Shown here one piece after another: positions 8,363 through 17,610 of a DNA stretch of 36,247 nucleotides. The notes beneath the pieces were generated by a model. The model was not told the DNA's origin, did no database searches, and saw nothing but the letters and a program-made list of their open reading frames with translations. Location: positions 1 through 36,247 of the forward strand of contig CAJTJZ010000018.1 of assembly GCA_910576895.1 (NCBI GenBank). The letters are read 5' to 3'. Position 1 is the first letter of the stretch. The number at the start of each line of letters is the position of its first letter. Source of the stretch: an uncultured Lachnospiraceae bacterium. Its GTDB lineage: Bacteria; Bacillota; Clostridia; Lachnospirales; Lachnospiraceae. Position numbers and translations under genes: made by a program.

Positions 8363-9196
8363 ATGGATAAGAAATTGATTTTTTTAGATATAGATGGAAC
8401 TTTAGTTTCTGCTATGAAAGCACCATCCGTACTTGTAACACAAGCAGTACAGCGTGCTAGAAAAAATGGGCATAAAGTATTTTTATGTACAGGAAGAAAT
8501 ATGGCGATTATAGGAGAAGATATAAAGAGTGTGGGATTTGATGGAATTATCGCTAGTGCTGGAGGTCATGTGGAAACAGAAAATCAGGTACTTTTTGATA
8601 GTATTCTTCCAGAGGAAATTATACAAGAATGTTTATCTATATTTCATACATATGGAATGTATTGTAGAATAGAGAGTATCGAAGGGATTTATACAGATCC
8701 GCAAATGGAAGAACTTTTGCAAGCAGTAAACCCAGATAAAACAAATTCTGAATTAATTCGTATGCAAAAGGAAATTGAAGCAGGAATTGCGATACAACCT
8801 TATGATCAATATCCTCAAAATGGAGCTTATAAAATATGTTTTACAGCCACCAATTTAGATGCAATTGAAAAAACAAAAAAATATCTTGGAGAAAGATTTC
8901 ATTATGTAGTATATCCTTATGTAAATAGCAGTTCTTGTTTTAATGGAGAAATTATAAAAAAAGGAATTGATAAAGGCAAAGGAATGGAGCTTATCTGCCG
9001 ATATTATAATAGGGACAGAAAAGATACCGTTGCTTTTGGAGATAGTATGAATGACTATGAGATGATGAAAGCATCAGGAATTTCTGTGGCTATGGGGAAT
9101 GCCTGTGAAGAATTAAAAAATATGGCAGATTATATATGTAGAGATGTTTGGGAGGATGGTATTTATTATGGATTTCAGAAAATGGGATTCATATGA
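8363..9196 (+). CDS. HAD-superfamily (Cof-type) sugar phosphatase
   Basis: 277 residues. The HAD motif I is LIFLDIDGTL (nucleophile Asp9, acid/base Asp11) and the late acidic motif is VAFGDSMNDYEMM. The large cap between them marks the Cof/IIB group, which acts on sugar phosphates. The start at 8363 is preceded by GGAGTAGGAAAAGGG; a TTG at 8312 gives 17 uncharacteristic residues. It sits 57 bases after the PTS gene and 34 before the amylosucrase-like gene, so it probably removes the phosphate that the PTS adds. That role is inferred from position; the family is substrate-promiscuous. Confidence 0.85.
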   Translation: MDKKLIFLDIDGTLVSAMKAPSVLVTQAVQRARKNGHKVFLCTGRNMAIIGEDIKSVGFDGIIASAGGHVETENQVLFDSILPEEIIQECLSIFHTYGMYCRIESIEGIYTDPQMEELLQAVNPDKTNSELIRMQKEIEAGIAIQPYDQYPQNGAYKICFTATNLDAIEKTKKYLGERFHYVVYPYVNSSSCFNGEIIKKGIDKGKGMELICRYYNRDRKDTVAFGDSMNDYEMMKASGISVAMGNACEELKNMADYICRDVWEDGIYYGFQKMGFI

Positions 9197-9230
9197 AAAA
9201 TGAAGAAAGGAGAGTAAAAGATAAAAAAAT

Positions 9231-11081
9231 ATGGGAAATGATATAAAAACATATAAGGAAAAATTTGAAAAATATTATGATGAATTTAAATGGCTTTATT
9301 ATGAATTATATGAAAATCGTGAAGATACTTTTAAGAAGTTATGTGATATGATGTATCATAGTTATCAAGAAAGAAAGGCATCATTAAAAGAATTAGACAA
9401 TATCAGAAGCAAAAAACCAGATTGGTATCAAGGAAATCAAATGCTGGGTATGATGCTGTATGTAGATGCTTTTGCAAAGAATTTAACAGGTGTTAGAAAT
9501 AAACTAGATTATATAGAGGAATGTAATGTAAATTATATTCATCTTATGCCTCTTTTAGATTCACCAGAAGATAATAATGATGGTGGATATGCAGTCTCCG
9601 ATTTTCGTAAAGTCAATCCAAAACTTGGAACTATGGAGGAACTAGAACAATTAGCAGAAGAATGTCATAAAAGAGGAATTAGTTTATGTCTGGATTTTGT
9701 GATGAATCATACATCAGAGGAGCATGAATGGGCGAAAAGGGCAAGACAAGGGGAAAAGGAATATCAAGATCGTTATTATTTTTATGATGATAATAAGATA
9801 CCATCAGAATATGAAAAAACAGTTCCACAAGTATTTCCAACAACAGCACCCGGTAATTTTACATGGCTTCCTGATATAGAGAAATATGTAATGACTACAT
9901 TTTATCCTTATCAGTGGGATTTGAATTACCAAAATCCAGTCGTCTTAAATGAAATGATAGGAAATGTGTTAAATTTAATTAATAAGGGTATTGATATTAT
10001 TCGGATTGATGCAGTTCCTTATATTTGGAAACAGCTTGGGACTACTTGTAGAAATTTGCCTCAGGTACATAATATTGTAAGGATGATGCGAATTATCTGT
10101 GAAATTGTATGTCCCGGTGTGCTTTTGCTTGGAGAGGTCGTTATGGCTCCAGATAAGGTAGTACCTTATTTTGGAACTGTGGAAAAGCCAGAATGCCATA
10201 TGCTTTATAATGTCACTACAATGGCAACAACTTGGAATTGTGTTGCAACAAAGGATATTCGTATTTTAAAACAACAAATGGATATTGTAAATAATTTGCC
10301 AAAAGAATATATATTTTTAAATTATCTGCGTTGTCATGATGATATCGGATGGGGACTGGATTATCTTTGGTTAATGCAATTTGGTATTGGAGAGGTAAGT
10401 CACAAAAAATACTTAAATGATTTCTTTATTGGAAAATATCCGGGTTCTTTTGCAAGAGGAGAATTGTACAATGATGATCCATCTTTGGGAGATGCAAGAT
10501 TGTGCGGAACAACGGCTTCTTTATGTGGAATTGAGAGAGCGATTTTTGAAAATAAAGAAGCAGATTTAGCATATGCAATACAATTAGATATTATGCTTCA
10601 TGGCTATATGCTAACACAATCAGGGATTCCAGTTATCTATAGTGGAGATGAAATTGGACAAGAGAATGATTATATGTATCATAAAGATATCAAAAAGCGA
10701 GAGGACTCAAGATATTTGCATCGTGGGAAATTTCAATGGGACTTAGCAAAGCAAAGAAAGGAAACGGGAAGTGTCCAACAAAAATTATTTGATAGCATTT
10801 CTAAATTGGAAAAAATAAGGCAAAGCTATTCCGTTTTTGGGAATGATGCAGATGTTTTTACAATAGAAACAGAGGATAGTTCTATTTTGGGAATTGTACG
10901 GTTAAAAGGAAAAGAAAAATTAGTAGCATTATTTAATTTTAGTGAAGTAGATAGGACTGCTTGGATTCATGAAGATGATGGAAAGTATACAGATTTAATT
11001 ACAGGAAAGATAATGGAAGCAAAAAATGTCAAGATACCAGCATATGGAATTTATTGGATGCTAAAAAATAATATGGCATAA
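9231..11081 (+). CDS. amylosucrase-like GH13 subfamily 4 enzyme
   Basis: A 616-residue alpha-amylase-fold enzyme that matches Neisseria amylosucrase over nearly its whole length from memory. Matching stretches include MLGMMLYVDAFA, DGGYAVSDFRKVNPKLGT, TTFYPYQWDLNY, RIDAVPYIWKQLGT, CHDDIGWG and PGSFARGELYNDDPS. Catalytic residues fall at Asp260 (nucleophile), Glu302 (acid/base, LLGEVV) and Asp370 after His369. An N-terminal helical domain of about 90 residues is present, as in amylosucrase. Such enzymes split sucrose and either lengthen an alpha-glucan or hydrolyse it. There is no signal peptide, so it acts inside the cell. The nearest ribosome site (AGGAGAG) is 16 bases before the ATG, unusually far; an in-frame stop at 9222 leaves no other good start. 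A strong terminator follows. Confidence 0.9.
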   Translation: MGNDIKTYKEKFEKYYDEFKWLYYELYENREDTFKKLCDMMYHSYQERKASLKELDNIRSKKPDWYQGNQMLGMMLYVDAFAKNLTGVRNKLDYIEECNVNYIHLMPLLDSPEDNNDGGYAVSDFRKVNPKLGTMEELEQLAEECHKRGISLCLDFVMNHTSEEHEWAKRARQGEKEYQDRYYFYDDNKIPSEYEKTVPQVFPTTAPGNFTWLPDIEKYVMTTFYPYQWDLNYQNPVVLNEMIGNVLNLINKGIDIIRIDAVPYIWKQLGTTCRNLPQVHNIVRMMRIICEIVCPGVLLLGEVVMAPDKVVPYFGTVEKPECHMLYNVTTMATTWNCVATKDIRILKQQMDIVNNLPKEYIFLNYLRCHDDIGWGLDYLWLMQFGIGEVSHKKYLNDFFIGKYPGSFARGELYNDDPSLGDARLCGTTASLCGIERAIFENKEADLAYAIQLDIMLHGYMLTQSGIPVIYSGDEIGQENDYMYHKDIKKREDSRYLHRGKFQWDLAKQRKETGSVQQKLFDSISKLEKIRQSYSVFGNDADVFTIETEDSSILGIVRLKGKEKLVALFNFSEVDRTAWIHEDDGKYTDLITGKIMEAKNVKIPAYGIYWMLKNNMA

Positions 11082-11115
11082 CTTATACTTACAGCAAAAA
11101 GTTTTTTACTTAGAG

Positions 11116-11148
11116 CAGAGATTCAAAAGAATCTCTGTTTTTTATTTT
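11116..11148 (+). terminator. Rho-independent terminator after the amylosucrase-like gene
   Basis: CAGAGATT and AATCTCTG form an 8-bp stem with a 6-base loop, followed directly by TTTTTTATTTT. It closes the PTS-phosphatase-amylosucrase operon and isolates it from the chemotaxis operon. Confidence 0.88.
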
Positions 11149-11200
11149 AACAATAAATAGATTTGTTGATAAGATAGTAATTTATGATTTCTTGTAAAAC

Positions 11201-11241
11201 ATATCATAAATTTGACATTTTTCTAATTGATTTGATATATA
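11201..11241 (+). promoter_or_regulatory. promoter P1 of the lipoprotein-chemoreceptor-phosphorylase operon, with shared regulon element
   Basis: TTGACA (11212-11217), an 18-base spacer and TATATA (11236-11241). The segment ATATCATAAATTTGA that leads into the -35 box recurs exactly before the GH16 glucanase gene and in altered form before the ABC binding-protein gene. Upstream, TTTATGAT at 11181 and ATCATAAA at 11203 form an 8-bp inverted repeat. Confidence 0.72.
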
Positions 11242-11296
11242 TTTTTGTTAAATTTAACTAAAATCAGAAAAAATGAATGAGCGGAGATGGTATGCC

Positions 11297-12277
11297 ATGA
11301 GAAAAAGAATAGTAGGAATGATTATTTTTATAGCAGCTATCATAATAGTATTGACAGATGGTTGTCAGAAAAAAGCAACAAACAAGGATGGGACAAGCAT
11401 TTATTATTCAGCGATAGAAAGTGGGGATTATTATGAAGGATGGGCAAATCAACTAGAAGAAGCAGCAAAACAGCGTGGGTTTACATTTCAAGTTGGTTAT
11501 GCAGAAAATTCCATTGAAACACAAGATGCCCAGATAAAAAAGGCTGTTTCTGAGGACTGTAGTGTATTTTTATGTGGACCAGTTTCTTCGGACATTGTAA
11601 CAGAAATAAAAGTAGCAGCGGATTCTGCTCCAATCGTATTTATTAATAATGCACCATCTGAAAAACAACTGGAAAAAGATCGCTATATTTATGTTGCATC
11701 AGATGAAGTTATGGCAGGTCAATATCAAGCAGAATATATATTGGAACATCTTGGACAAAAAGAAGAAATTAATGTTGTATTATTAAAAGGACCCAAAGGT
11801 GCTTCTGGTACGGTTGGAAGAACAGAAGGGTTAAAGCAAACATTAAAGGCGAGTGGCAAAACGATTCATTATGTTTTTGAAGATTATGCAGATTGGAATG
11901 AAGATAAAGCAAAAGAATTAGTAAAAATGTTTTTGAAAACGGGAAGAAGTGTTGATTGTGTAGTAGCAAATAATGATGATATGGCATTAGGAGGAATGAG
12001 TGCATTGGAAGAAGCAGGATATGATATAGATTCTATTTTATTTCTTGGAGTAGATGCTTCTACAAATGGCTGTCAATCAATTTTAGATGGAAAAATGGAT
12101 TTTACTGTATATCAAGCGATGTCTGATCAAATTGTTGCTGCAGTAGAAGCTGCTGGGAAATTGGCAGCAGGAGAATCTATAAAAGGAATGGAAGGAGCTA
12201 CAGAAGATGGAAAATATATTTTGATTCCTTTTGAGAAGGTAGATATTAGTAATGTAGCAAATTATACAAATAGCTAA
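11297..12277 (+). CDS. sugar-binding lipoprotein (Peripla_BP_4 / ribose-binding type)
   Basis: A 326-residue extracytoplasmic binding protein anchored as a lipoprotein. It has a short basic N-terminus, a hydrophobic stretch and Cys23 in VLTDGCQ; this lipobox is atypical because Thr and Asp occupy -3 and -2. The mature part has the LacI/ribose-binding fold signature: YYEGWANQLEEAAKQRGF, DAQIKKAVSEDCSVFLCGP, VASDEVMAGQYQAEYI and CVVANNDDMALGGMSALE. The start at 11297 follows GGAG; an upstream ATG at 11273 has no site. No permease or ATPase gene accompanies it. Instead a chemoreceptor gene follows 35 bases downstream, so it may present a bound sugar to that receptor rather than feed a transporter. 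This role is inferred from gene order. Confidence 0.85.
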   Translation: MRKRIVGMIIFIAAIIIVLTDGCQKKATNKDGTSIYYSAIESGDYYEGWANQLEEAAKQRGFTFQVGYAENSIETQDAQIKKAVSEDCSVFLCGPVSSDIVTEIKVAADSAPIVFINNAPSEKQLEKDRYIYVASDEVMAGQYQAEYILEHLGQKEEINVVLLKGPKGASGTVGRTEGLKQTLKASGKTIHYVFEDYADWNEDKAKELVKMFLKTGRSVDCVVANNDDMALGGMSALEEAGYDIDSILFLGVDASTNGCQSILDGKMDFTVYQAMSDQIVAAVEAAGKLAAGESIKGMEGATEDGKYILIPFEKVDISNVANYTNS

Positions 12278-12312
12278 AAGAATATCAATTATGATTATTT
12301 TGGGGTGATGTG

Positions 12313-14838
12313 ATGAAAAAAGTGACTGTAGTTTCTATAAAAACAAAACTACTTGGTATTATTTTACCAGTTATTATTGTCATTATTGTTGTGCTTACTA
12401 GCTTGTCCTATTATGTGTCAAAAAATGTAATAAAGTCAAACGCACAAGATCTTTTAAAAACATCAGTGGAAAGCCAAGTTTTAGAAATTGAAGCATGGTT
12501 AAATCAAAATTTAATTTCTTTTTCTGTTGGAAAGCAGGCAATTGAGAGAATGAATTTTGATGAAAAGCAGCTACAGGCATTTTTAGATGCCTATTATGGA
12601 TTTGATAGTAATTATCCAAAAGGATTTTATATAGCAGATAAAAATGGTCGTTTGTTAAAAGGGAGGGAAGTAAGTGAATCAATAGAAACAACAGCTTTCA
12701 GGCAACCAGATGAACAGGGAAATTATATTGAAAATGGTGATTTTGCAATCGCTGAAAATTTAACAGATGCAGAGGGCTGGATATTTCTTACGACACTAGA
12801 AGGAGATGCAGAAGCAGAAATAAAAGAGAAGGAATTATCCATTTCCACAAAAAAAGAAGGAACAGTAGATTATAGTATTCAATTAGTACAACCAAAACTT
12901 CCTATAAAAAAAGGCGGAATTTATCAAGTTTGTTTTGATGCTTATGCAAGTGAAAATAGAACAATGAAAACAGGAGTAACTGCACCAGATCGTGATTATC
13001 AGCGTTATTTGGAAGATACGGTTGTAGAATTAACCACAGAAAAACAAACATTTACTTATGAATTTACTATGACAAGCTATGATGATACCAATGGACGTTT
13101 GGAATTTAATCTTGGTTTGGCAGGTTCTACAGCAGAAGTAAAAATAAGTAATGTATCTGTAAAAAAGATAGGAACGGTGGAGGAAAGTAATAGCGATACA
13201 GAGCAAAATTTTATTGATACTGTAAATACAGAATGGTTTCAAAGTGGATTAAGCAGAGTAAATATGGGTTTTACCAATGCCTATGAAAATGAAAATGGAG
13301 AACAGGTAATTAGTGCTTGTGGTATGTTAAAATCAGATTCTGATGATCTTCGTGTAATTTCAGCAGAATTAGCCTTGGATAAAGTGAGTGTATATGTAAA
13401 TAGTTTTGTAAAAATGAAAGATGCAGAATCTTTTTTAATTAATACAAGAGATAATATGGTACTTGCTTCTCGTGATACAGGTTTGATTTCTAAGAAACTA
13501 AGTGATATAGAAGATGATTTTATGCAAACAGTTGCAGAGAAAATTTCAAATAATATACTTGATTTAACTGAAATTGATGGAAATATGTCTGTTTTTGAAA
13601 AAGTGGAAGGGACAGAATGGGTACTAGTATCTTTTGTTCCAACAAAAACAATTTATCATGATTTAGAGCGTATTCGAATGATTACAATTCTTTTTGGCAT
13701 TATTTCTGTATTAGCTTTAACTGTATTGATAGAGAGAATTGTTCATATTGTGATTCACCCAGTTAAAAAATTAACCGATGTTATTCGAGCAATGACAAAT
13801 GGAGATTTTACTGTCCATAGTAATACAAAAAGCAGAGATGAAATTGGTATTATGAGTCAGTGTGTAGAGAAATTTATTAATACAATGTGTGGAATGATTG
13901 CCTCCATTTATAATGTTTCTTCCAAATTGCATCATCAGGCAGACAATAGTAAATTTGTATCAAGTGAAATGTTTCATGCTTCGGAACAACAAAATCAATC
14001 CATGAAAGCATTAAATACAACGGTAGAACAACTTTCTCTTTCTATTAATGGAATTGCACAAAGTGCAACTACATTAGCTAGTGTGGTGACAGAAACAAAA
14101 GATGACAGTGATCATGTTAGCATTAAAATGAAAGAGACGGTTGATATTTCGCAAAAGGGTAAAGAAGCTATTGAAGATGTTAGTAGTGCTATGCAAGATA
14201 TTAATACTTCTGTAAAAAAACTACAACTTGCTATTGATGAAGTAGGAAAGGCATCGGAAGAAATAACAAATATAACAAAAGTAATTGGTGATATTGCAGA
14301 TGAAACAAATCTTTTATCATTAAATGCTTCCATTGAAGCTGCTCGTGCAGGGGAAGCGGGAAAAGGATTTGCTGTCGTAGCATTAGAAATTGGAAATTTA
14401 GCACAAACAAGTATGAATTCTGTTCAAAATATTAATGATCTTATATTAAAGATAAAAACATTAATCATGGATGTGATTCATCAAGTAAATGATAGTGTAG
14501 AAAATATTCATAACAGTGATATATTGATTGGTAATGCAATTAAAACATTTGATGTTATTTTTGGCAATATTGTTATAGTTGGAAATTTAGTTCAAAATAT
14601 GATACAGAAGGTAGAAGAAGTAGAAGATGTGGCAGGAAATGTAGCAGCAATTTCGGAAGAACAGGCAGCCAGTTCAGAGGAAATTCTTAATTCTTCTGAT
14701 ATTTTAGTAGAGCAGGCAAATAGTTTGATGGTTCATAGTGAAACAGTGGCAAAAGAATCTGTAGAATTAACAATGTCTGCAGAGGAATTGGCAGAACAGA
14801 TAAAAACATTTCAAATTGAAGAAAAAAAGATGCAATAA
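12313..14838 (+). CDS. methyl-accepting chemotaxis protein with a CBM4/9-type module inserted in its Cache sensor domain
   Basis: 841 residues. TM1 is at ~10-32. The extracellular part begins as a Cache domain (GFYIADKNGRLLKG), is interrupted at ~136-286 by a carbohydrate-binding module (GNYIENGDF through NVSVKKI), then resumes with the Cache second half (NTEWFQSGLSRVNMGFTNAY). TM2 is at ~456-480. HAMP follows, and the cytoplasmic signalling hairpin includes DETNLLSLNASIEAARAGEA and GKGFAVVALEIGNLAQTS near 663-700. No C-terminal CheR-binding pentapeptide is seen. The ATG at 12313 is chosen over the GTG just before it. The module is about two-thirds identical to the first CBM of the GH16 glucanase encoded 6 kb away, so the receptor probably senses the same beta-glucan or its fragments. 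It is co-transcribed with a sugar-binding lipoprotein and a phosphorylase. Confidence 0.93.
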   Translation: MKKVTVVSIKTKLLGIILPVIIVIIVVLTSLSYYVSKNVIKSNAQDLLKTSVESQVLEIEAWLNQNLISFSVGKQAIERMNFDEKQLQAFLDAYYGFDSNYPKGFYIADKNGRLLKGREVSESIETTAFRQPDEQGNYIENGDFAIAENLTDAEGWIFLTTLEGDAEAEIKEKELSISTKKEGTVDYSIQLVQPKLPIKKGGIYQVCFDAYASENRTMKTGVTAPDRDYQRYLEDTVVELTTEKQTFTYEFTMTSYDDTNGRLEFNLGLAGSTAEVKISNVSVKKIGTVEESNSDTEQNFIDTVNTEWFQSGLSRVNMGFTNAYENENGEQVISACGMLKSDSDDLRVISAELALDKVSVYVNSFVKMKDAESFLINTRDNMVLASRDTGLISKKLSDIEDDFMQTVAEKISNNILDLTEIDGNMSVFEKVEGTEWVLVSFVPTKTIYHDLERIRMITILFGIISVLALTVLIERIVHIVIHPVKKLTDVIRAMTNGDFTVHSNTKSRDEIGIMSQCVEKFINTMCGMIASIYNVSSKLHHQADNSKFVSSEMFHASEQQNQSMKALNTTVEQLSLSINGIAQSATTLASVVTETKDDSDHVSIKMKETVDISQKGKEAIEDVSSAMQDINTSVKKLQLAIDEVGKASEEITNITKVIGDIADETNLLSLNASIEAARAGEAGKGFAVVALEIGNLAQTSMNSVQNINDLILKIKTLIMDVIHQVNDSVENIHNSDILIGNAIKTFDVIFGNIVIVGNLVQNMIQKVEEVEDVAGNVAAISEEQAASSEEILNSSDILVEQANSLMVHSETVAKESVELTMSAEELAEQIKTFQIEEKKMQ

Positions 14839-14867
14839 AAGAAAACATATAAGGAGGTTTCATCATA

Positions 14868-17576
14868 ATGGAAACAATACATTTTTTAGATAACAATGGG
14901 ACTTTTTCGATAAAACAGCCGGAAAATTATAGTGGACTTTATTTTCCAATCGCTGGAGAAGGGGGAATAAAAAGTTCCATATCTCCAAACCTTGGAGGAG
15001 ATATAAAATTAAACCAAAATGCTTTTTTAATAGAACCAGTCAGTATAGAAAATTTACATAATAATCGTTCTGGAAGAAATTTTTGGTGTTGTGTAGGAAA
15101 TTTAGGTGCTTGGTCAGTAGTAGGAGCATCTGCAGAGGAAGAAAGCAGAAAATTTACGCAATGCCAAGATCAAAGCGAGCTAACAGCAGGATTTATGTGG
15201 CAAGAAGTAACAAGACAGTCAAAGCATTATCAATTAGAAGCTAAGGTAACATCTTTTGTACCTTTAAAATATAATGTGGAGATTATGCAAGTAACGATTG
15301 TAAATAAAAGCCGTATGGAACAGGTAATTACACCAATAGCAGCCATTCCTATTTTTGGAAGAAGTGCGGATAATCTTAGAGATCATAGACATGTTACTTC
15401 CTTATTACATAGAATTAAAACAGGAGATTATGGTGTTTATGTAAAACCTTCTCTATCCTTTGACGAAAGAGGACATCGAAAAAATGATTTAACTTATTTT
15501 GTATACGGAATGACAGGAACGGGAGAAAAGCCAAAAGATTTTTATCCAATCGTAGAAGATTATATAGGAGAAGGAGGAAGCTTTTCTCAACCGCAAAAAG
15601 TTAGAAAAAATGAAGAAGGGATATTTGCTGGAAATTCTTTTGAAGGAGGAGAGGCACTTGGAGGTATTCGTTTTGATTCTATAAAACTTGCACTAGAAGA
15701 ACAAGCAGTTTATACCATTGTAATGGGAATTACACAAAAAGAAGAAGAAATGGAAGAAATTCTTTCTGCTTATAAAACAGAGGAACAGGTAAAAAAAGCG
15801 AAAAAAGAAATGGAAGCATACTGGCAGAAAAAAGTGAATGTACATTATTATACAGGAAACAGTGATTTTGATAATTTTATGTATTGGGTAAGTTTTCAGC
15901 CTATTTTAAGGCGAATTTATGGTTGTTCTTTCTTACCACATCATGATTATGGCAGAGGAGGCAGAGGATGGCGTGACCTATGGCAGGATTGTCTTTCTTT
16001 ACTGATTATGGATCCAAGCGGAGTGCGTCAGATGATTTTAGATAATTATGGTGGTGTTCGGATTGATGGAACAAATGCTACGATTATAGGAGAGAAGCAG
16101 GGAGAATTTATTGCTGATAGAAATGGAATTGCACGTGTTTGGATGGATCATGGTGTTTGGCCGTTTATGACAACAAAGCTTTATCTTGATCAGACAGGTG
16201 ATATTGAGATATTAAAAGAAGAAAGTTCTTATTTTAAAGATGAGCAGGCGATGAGAGGTACTAGTTTAGACAAGGAATGGAATAGTTCGCAGGGAACACA
16301 ACTTCAGTGCGGTAATGGCAGTGTTTATAAAGGCAGTATTTTAGAACATCTTTTATTACAGAATTTATGTGCGTTTTATGAGGTAGGAGAGCATAACCAT
16401 ATTAGGCTTCGTGGTGCTGATTGGAATGATGCATTAGATATGGCAGCAGAGCATGGAGAAAGTGTCGCATTTACTTGTGCTTATGCAGGAAATTTAATGC
16501 AGATAGCAGAGTTACTTGATACATTAGAAGAGAATTTTCATTGGAAACAGATAGAATTACTAGAAGAAGCAAAGATTCTTTTAGAAGATGATAGTCAAAT
16601 GTATGAAGATATTACAAAAAAGCAAAGTATTTTACAAAGCTATTTAATGTTATGTAAGCACTGTGTTAGTGGGAAAAAAATTACCGTTGTAATAAAAGAA
16701 TTAGCAGATAATTTAAGGCATAAGGCAGAATGGATCAAACTTCATATCCGTCAAACGGAATGGATAGAAGAACAGCAGGAAGAAGGATGGTTTAATAGTT
16801 ATTATGATAATCATGGAAAGAAGGTAGAGGGATATTTTCCACAAGAAGTACGAATGATGCTTACTGGTCAAGTATTTGCAATTATGAGCAAAACGGCACA
16901 AAAAGAACAAGTAATGAAAATTTGTAAAAGTGCAGATCATTATCTTTATGAAAAAGAAATTGGTGGGTATCGTTTAAATACAAATTTTCATGAACAAAAA
17001 TTCGATTTAGGAAGAATGTTTGGATTTGCATATGGAGAAAAGGAAAATGGAGCTGTTTTTTCTCATATGACAGTAATGTATGCTAATGCATTATATCAAA
17101 GGGGATTTGTAAAGGAAGGATATAAAGCATTACAAACACTTGCAGATACTGCTTTAAATTTTGAAACTAGCAAAATTTATCCGGGAATCCCAGAATATTT
17201 TAATGGGAAAGGGAGAGGACTCTATCATTATTTAACAGGAGCTGCTAGTTGGTATATGTTGACAATGATTACAGAAGTATTTGGTGTTCATGGGGAAATG
17301 GGAACAATGGTAATAAAGCCAAAACTTTTAAAAGAACAGTTTGATTGTAATGGAATCGCAAAGCTTTCTCTTTGTTTTGCAGAAAAAAGTTTCCAAATTA
17401 CTTTTGTAAATCGAGAAAAATTAACTTATGGAGAATATAAAATAAAAAGAGCTGTTTGTGATAGTGATCAAGTGCTTACTTGTAAAGAAGATGGGGTATT
17501 TGCAATTCTTGATAGAGAGAAAATAGAAGCGATGTCAGAGATAGTACATGAAATTGAAATAGAGCTTGCGGGATAG
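14868..17576 (+). CDS. GH94-type glycoside phosphorylase, probably laminaribiose (beta-1,3) phosphorylase
   Basis: A 902-residue cytoplasmic enzyme of the inverting phosphorylase group that splits beta-glucosides with phosphate to give alpha-glucose 1-phosphate. It has a beta-sandwich N-terminal half (LYFPIAGEGGIKSSISPNLG, GRNFWCCVGNLGAWSVVGA) and an (alpha/alpha)6 barrel with GRGGRGWRDLWQDCLSLL. RGADWNDALDM contains the DWND motif (Asp518) that in GH94 bears the general acid. Length and N-terminus differ clearly from cellobiose phosphorylase and match, from memory, the ~900-residue laminaribiose phosphorylases. The glucanase nearby supports that substrate; beta-1,3-oligoglucan or another linkage remains possible. 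An AAGGAGG site lies 10 bases before the ATG, 29 bases after the chemoreceptor gene, so chemotaxis and catabolism share one transcript. Confidence 0.8.
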   Translation: METIHFLDNNGTFSIKQPENYSGLYFPIAGEGGIKSSISPNLGGDIKLNQNAFLIEPVSIENLHNNRSGRNFWCCVGNLGAWSVVGASAEEESRKFTQCQDQSELTAGFMWQEVTRQSKHYQLEAKVTSFVPLKYNVEIMQVTIVNKSRMEQVITPIAAIPIFGRSADNLRDHRHVTSLLHRIKTGDYGVYVKPSLSFDERGHRKNDLTYFVYGMTGTGEKPKDFYPIVEDYIGEGGSFSQPQKVRKNEEGIFAGNSFEGGEALGGIRFDSIKLALEEQAVYTIVMGITQKEEEMEEILSAYKTEEQVKKAKKEMEAYWQKKVNVHYYTGNSDFDNFMYWVSFQPILRRIYGCSFLPHHDYGRGGRGWRDLWQDCLSLLIMDPSGVRQMILDNYGGVRIDGTNATIIGEKQGEFIADRNGIARVWMDHGVWPFMTTKLYLDQTGDIEILKEESSYFKDEQAMRGTSLDKEWNSSQGTQLQCGNGSVYKGSILEHLLLQNLCAFYEVGEHNHIRLRGADWNDALDMAAEHGESVAFTCAYAGNLMQIAELLDTLEENFHWKQIELLEEAKILLEDDSQMYEDITKKQSILQSYLMLCKHCVSGKKITVVIKELADNLRHKAEWIKLHIRQTEWIEEQQEEGWFNSYYDNHGKKVEGYFPQEVRMMLTGQVFAIMSKTAQKEQVMKICKSADHYLYEKEIGGYRLNTNFHEQKFDLGRMFGFAYGEKENGAVFSHMTVMYANALYQRGFVKEGYKALQTLADTALNFETSKIYPGIPEYFNGKGRGLYHYLTGAASWYMLTMITEVFGVHGEMGTMVIKPKLLKEQFDCNGIAKLSLCFAEKSFQITFVNREKLTYGEYKIKRAVCDSDQVLTCKEDGVFAILDREKIEAMSEIVHEIEIELAG

Positions 17577-17610
17577 ATGCTAGTGATTAAGAAAATAGAT
17601 AATTATACGG

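Noticed and set aside
12718..13170. Possibility that the CBM in the chemoreceptor is an assembly chimera with the GH16 gene
   Set aside because: The two DNA stretches differ at many positions while the protein aligns without gaps, and the reading frame is intact on both sides.
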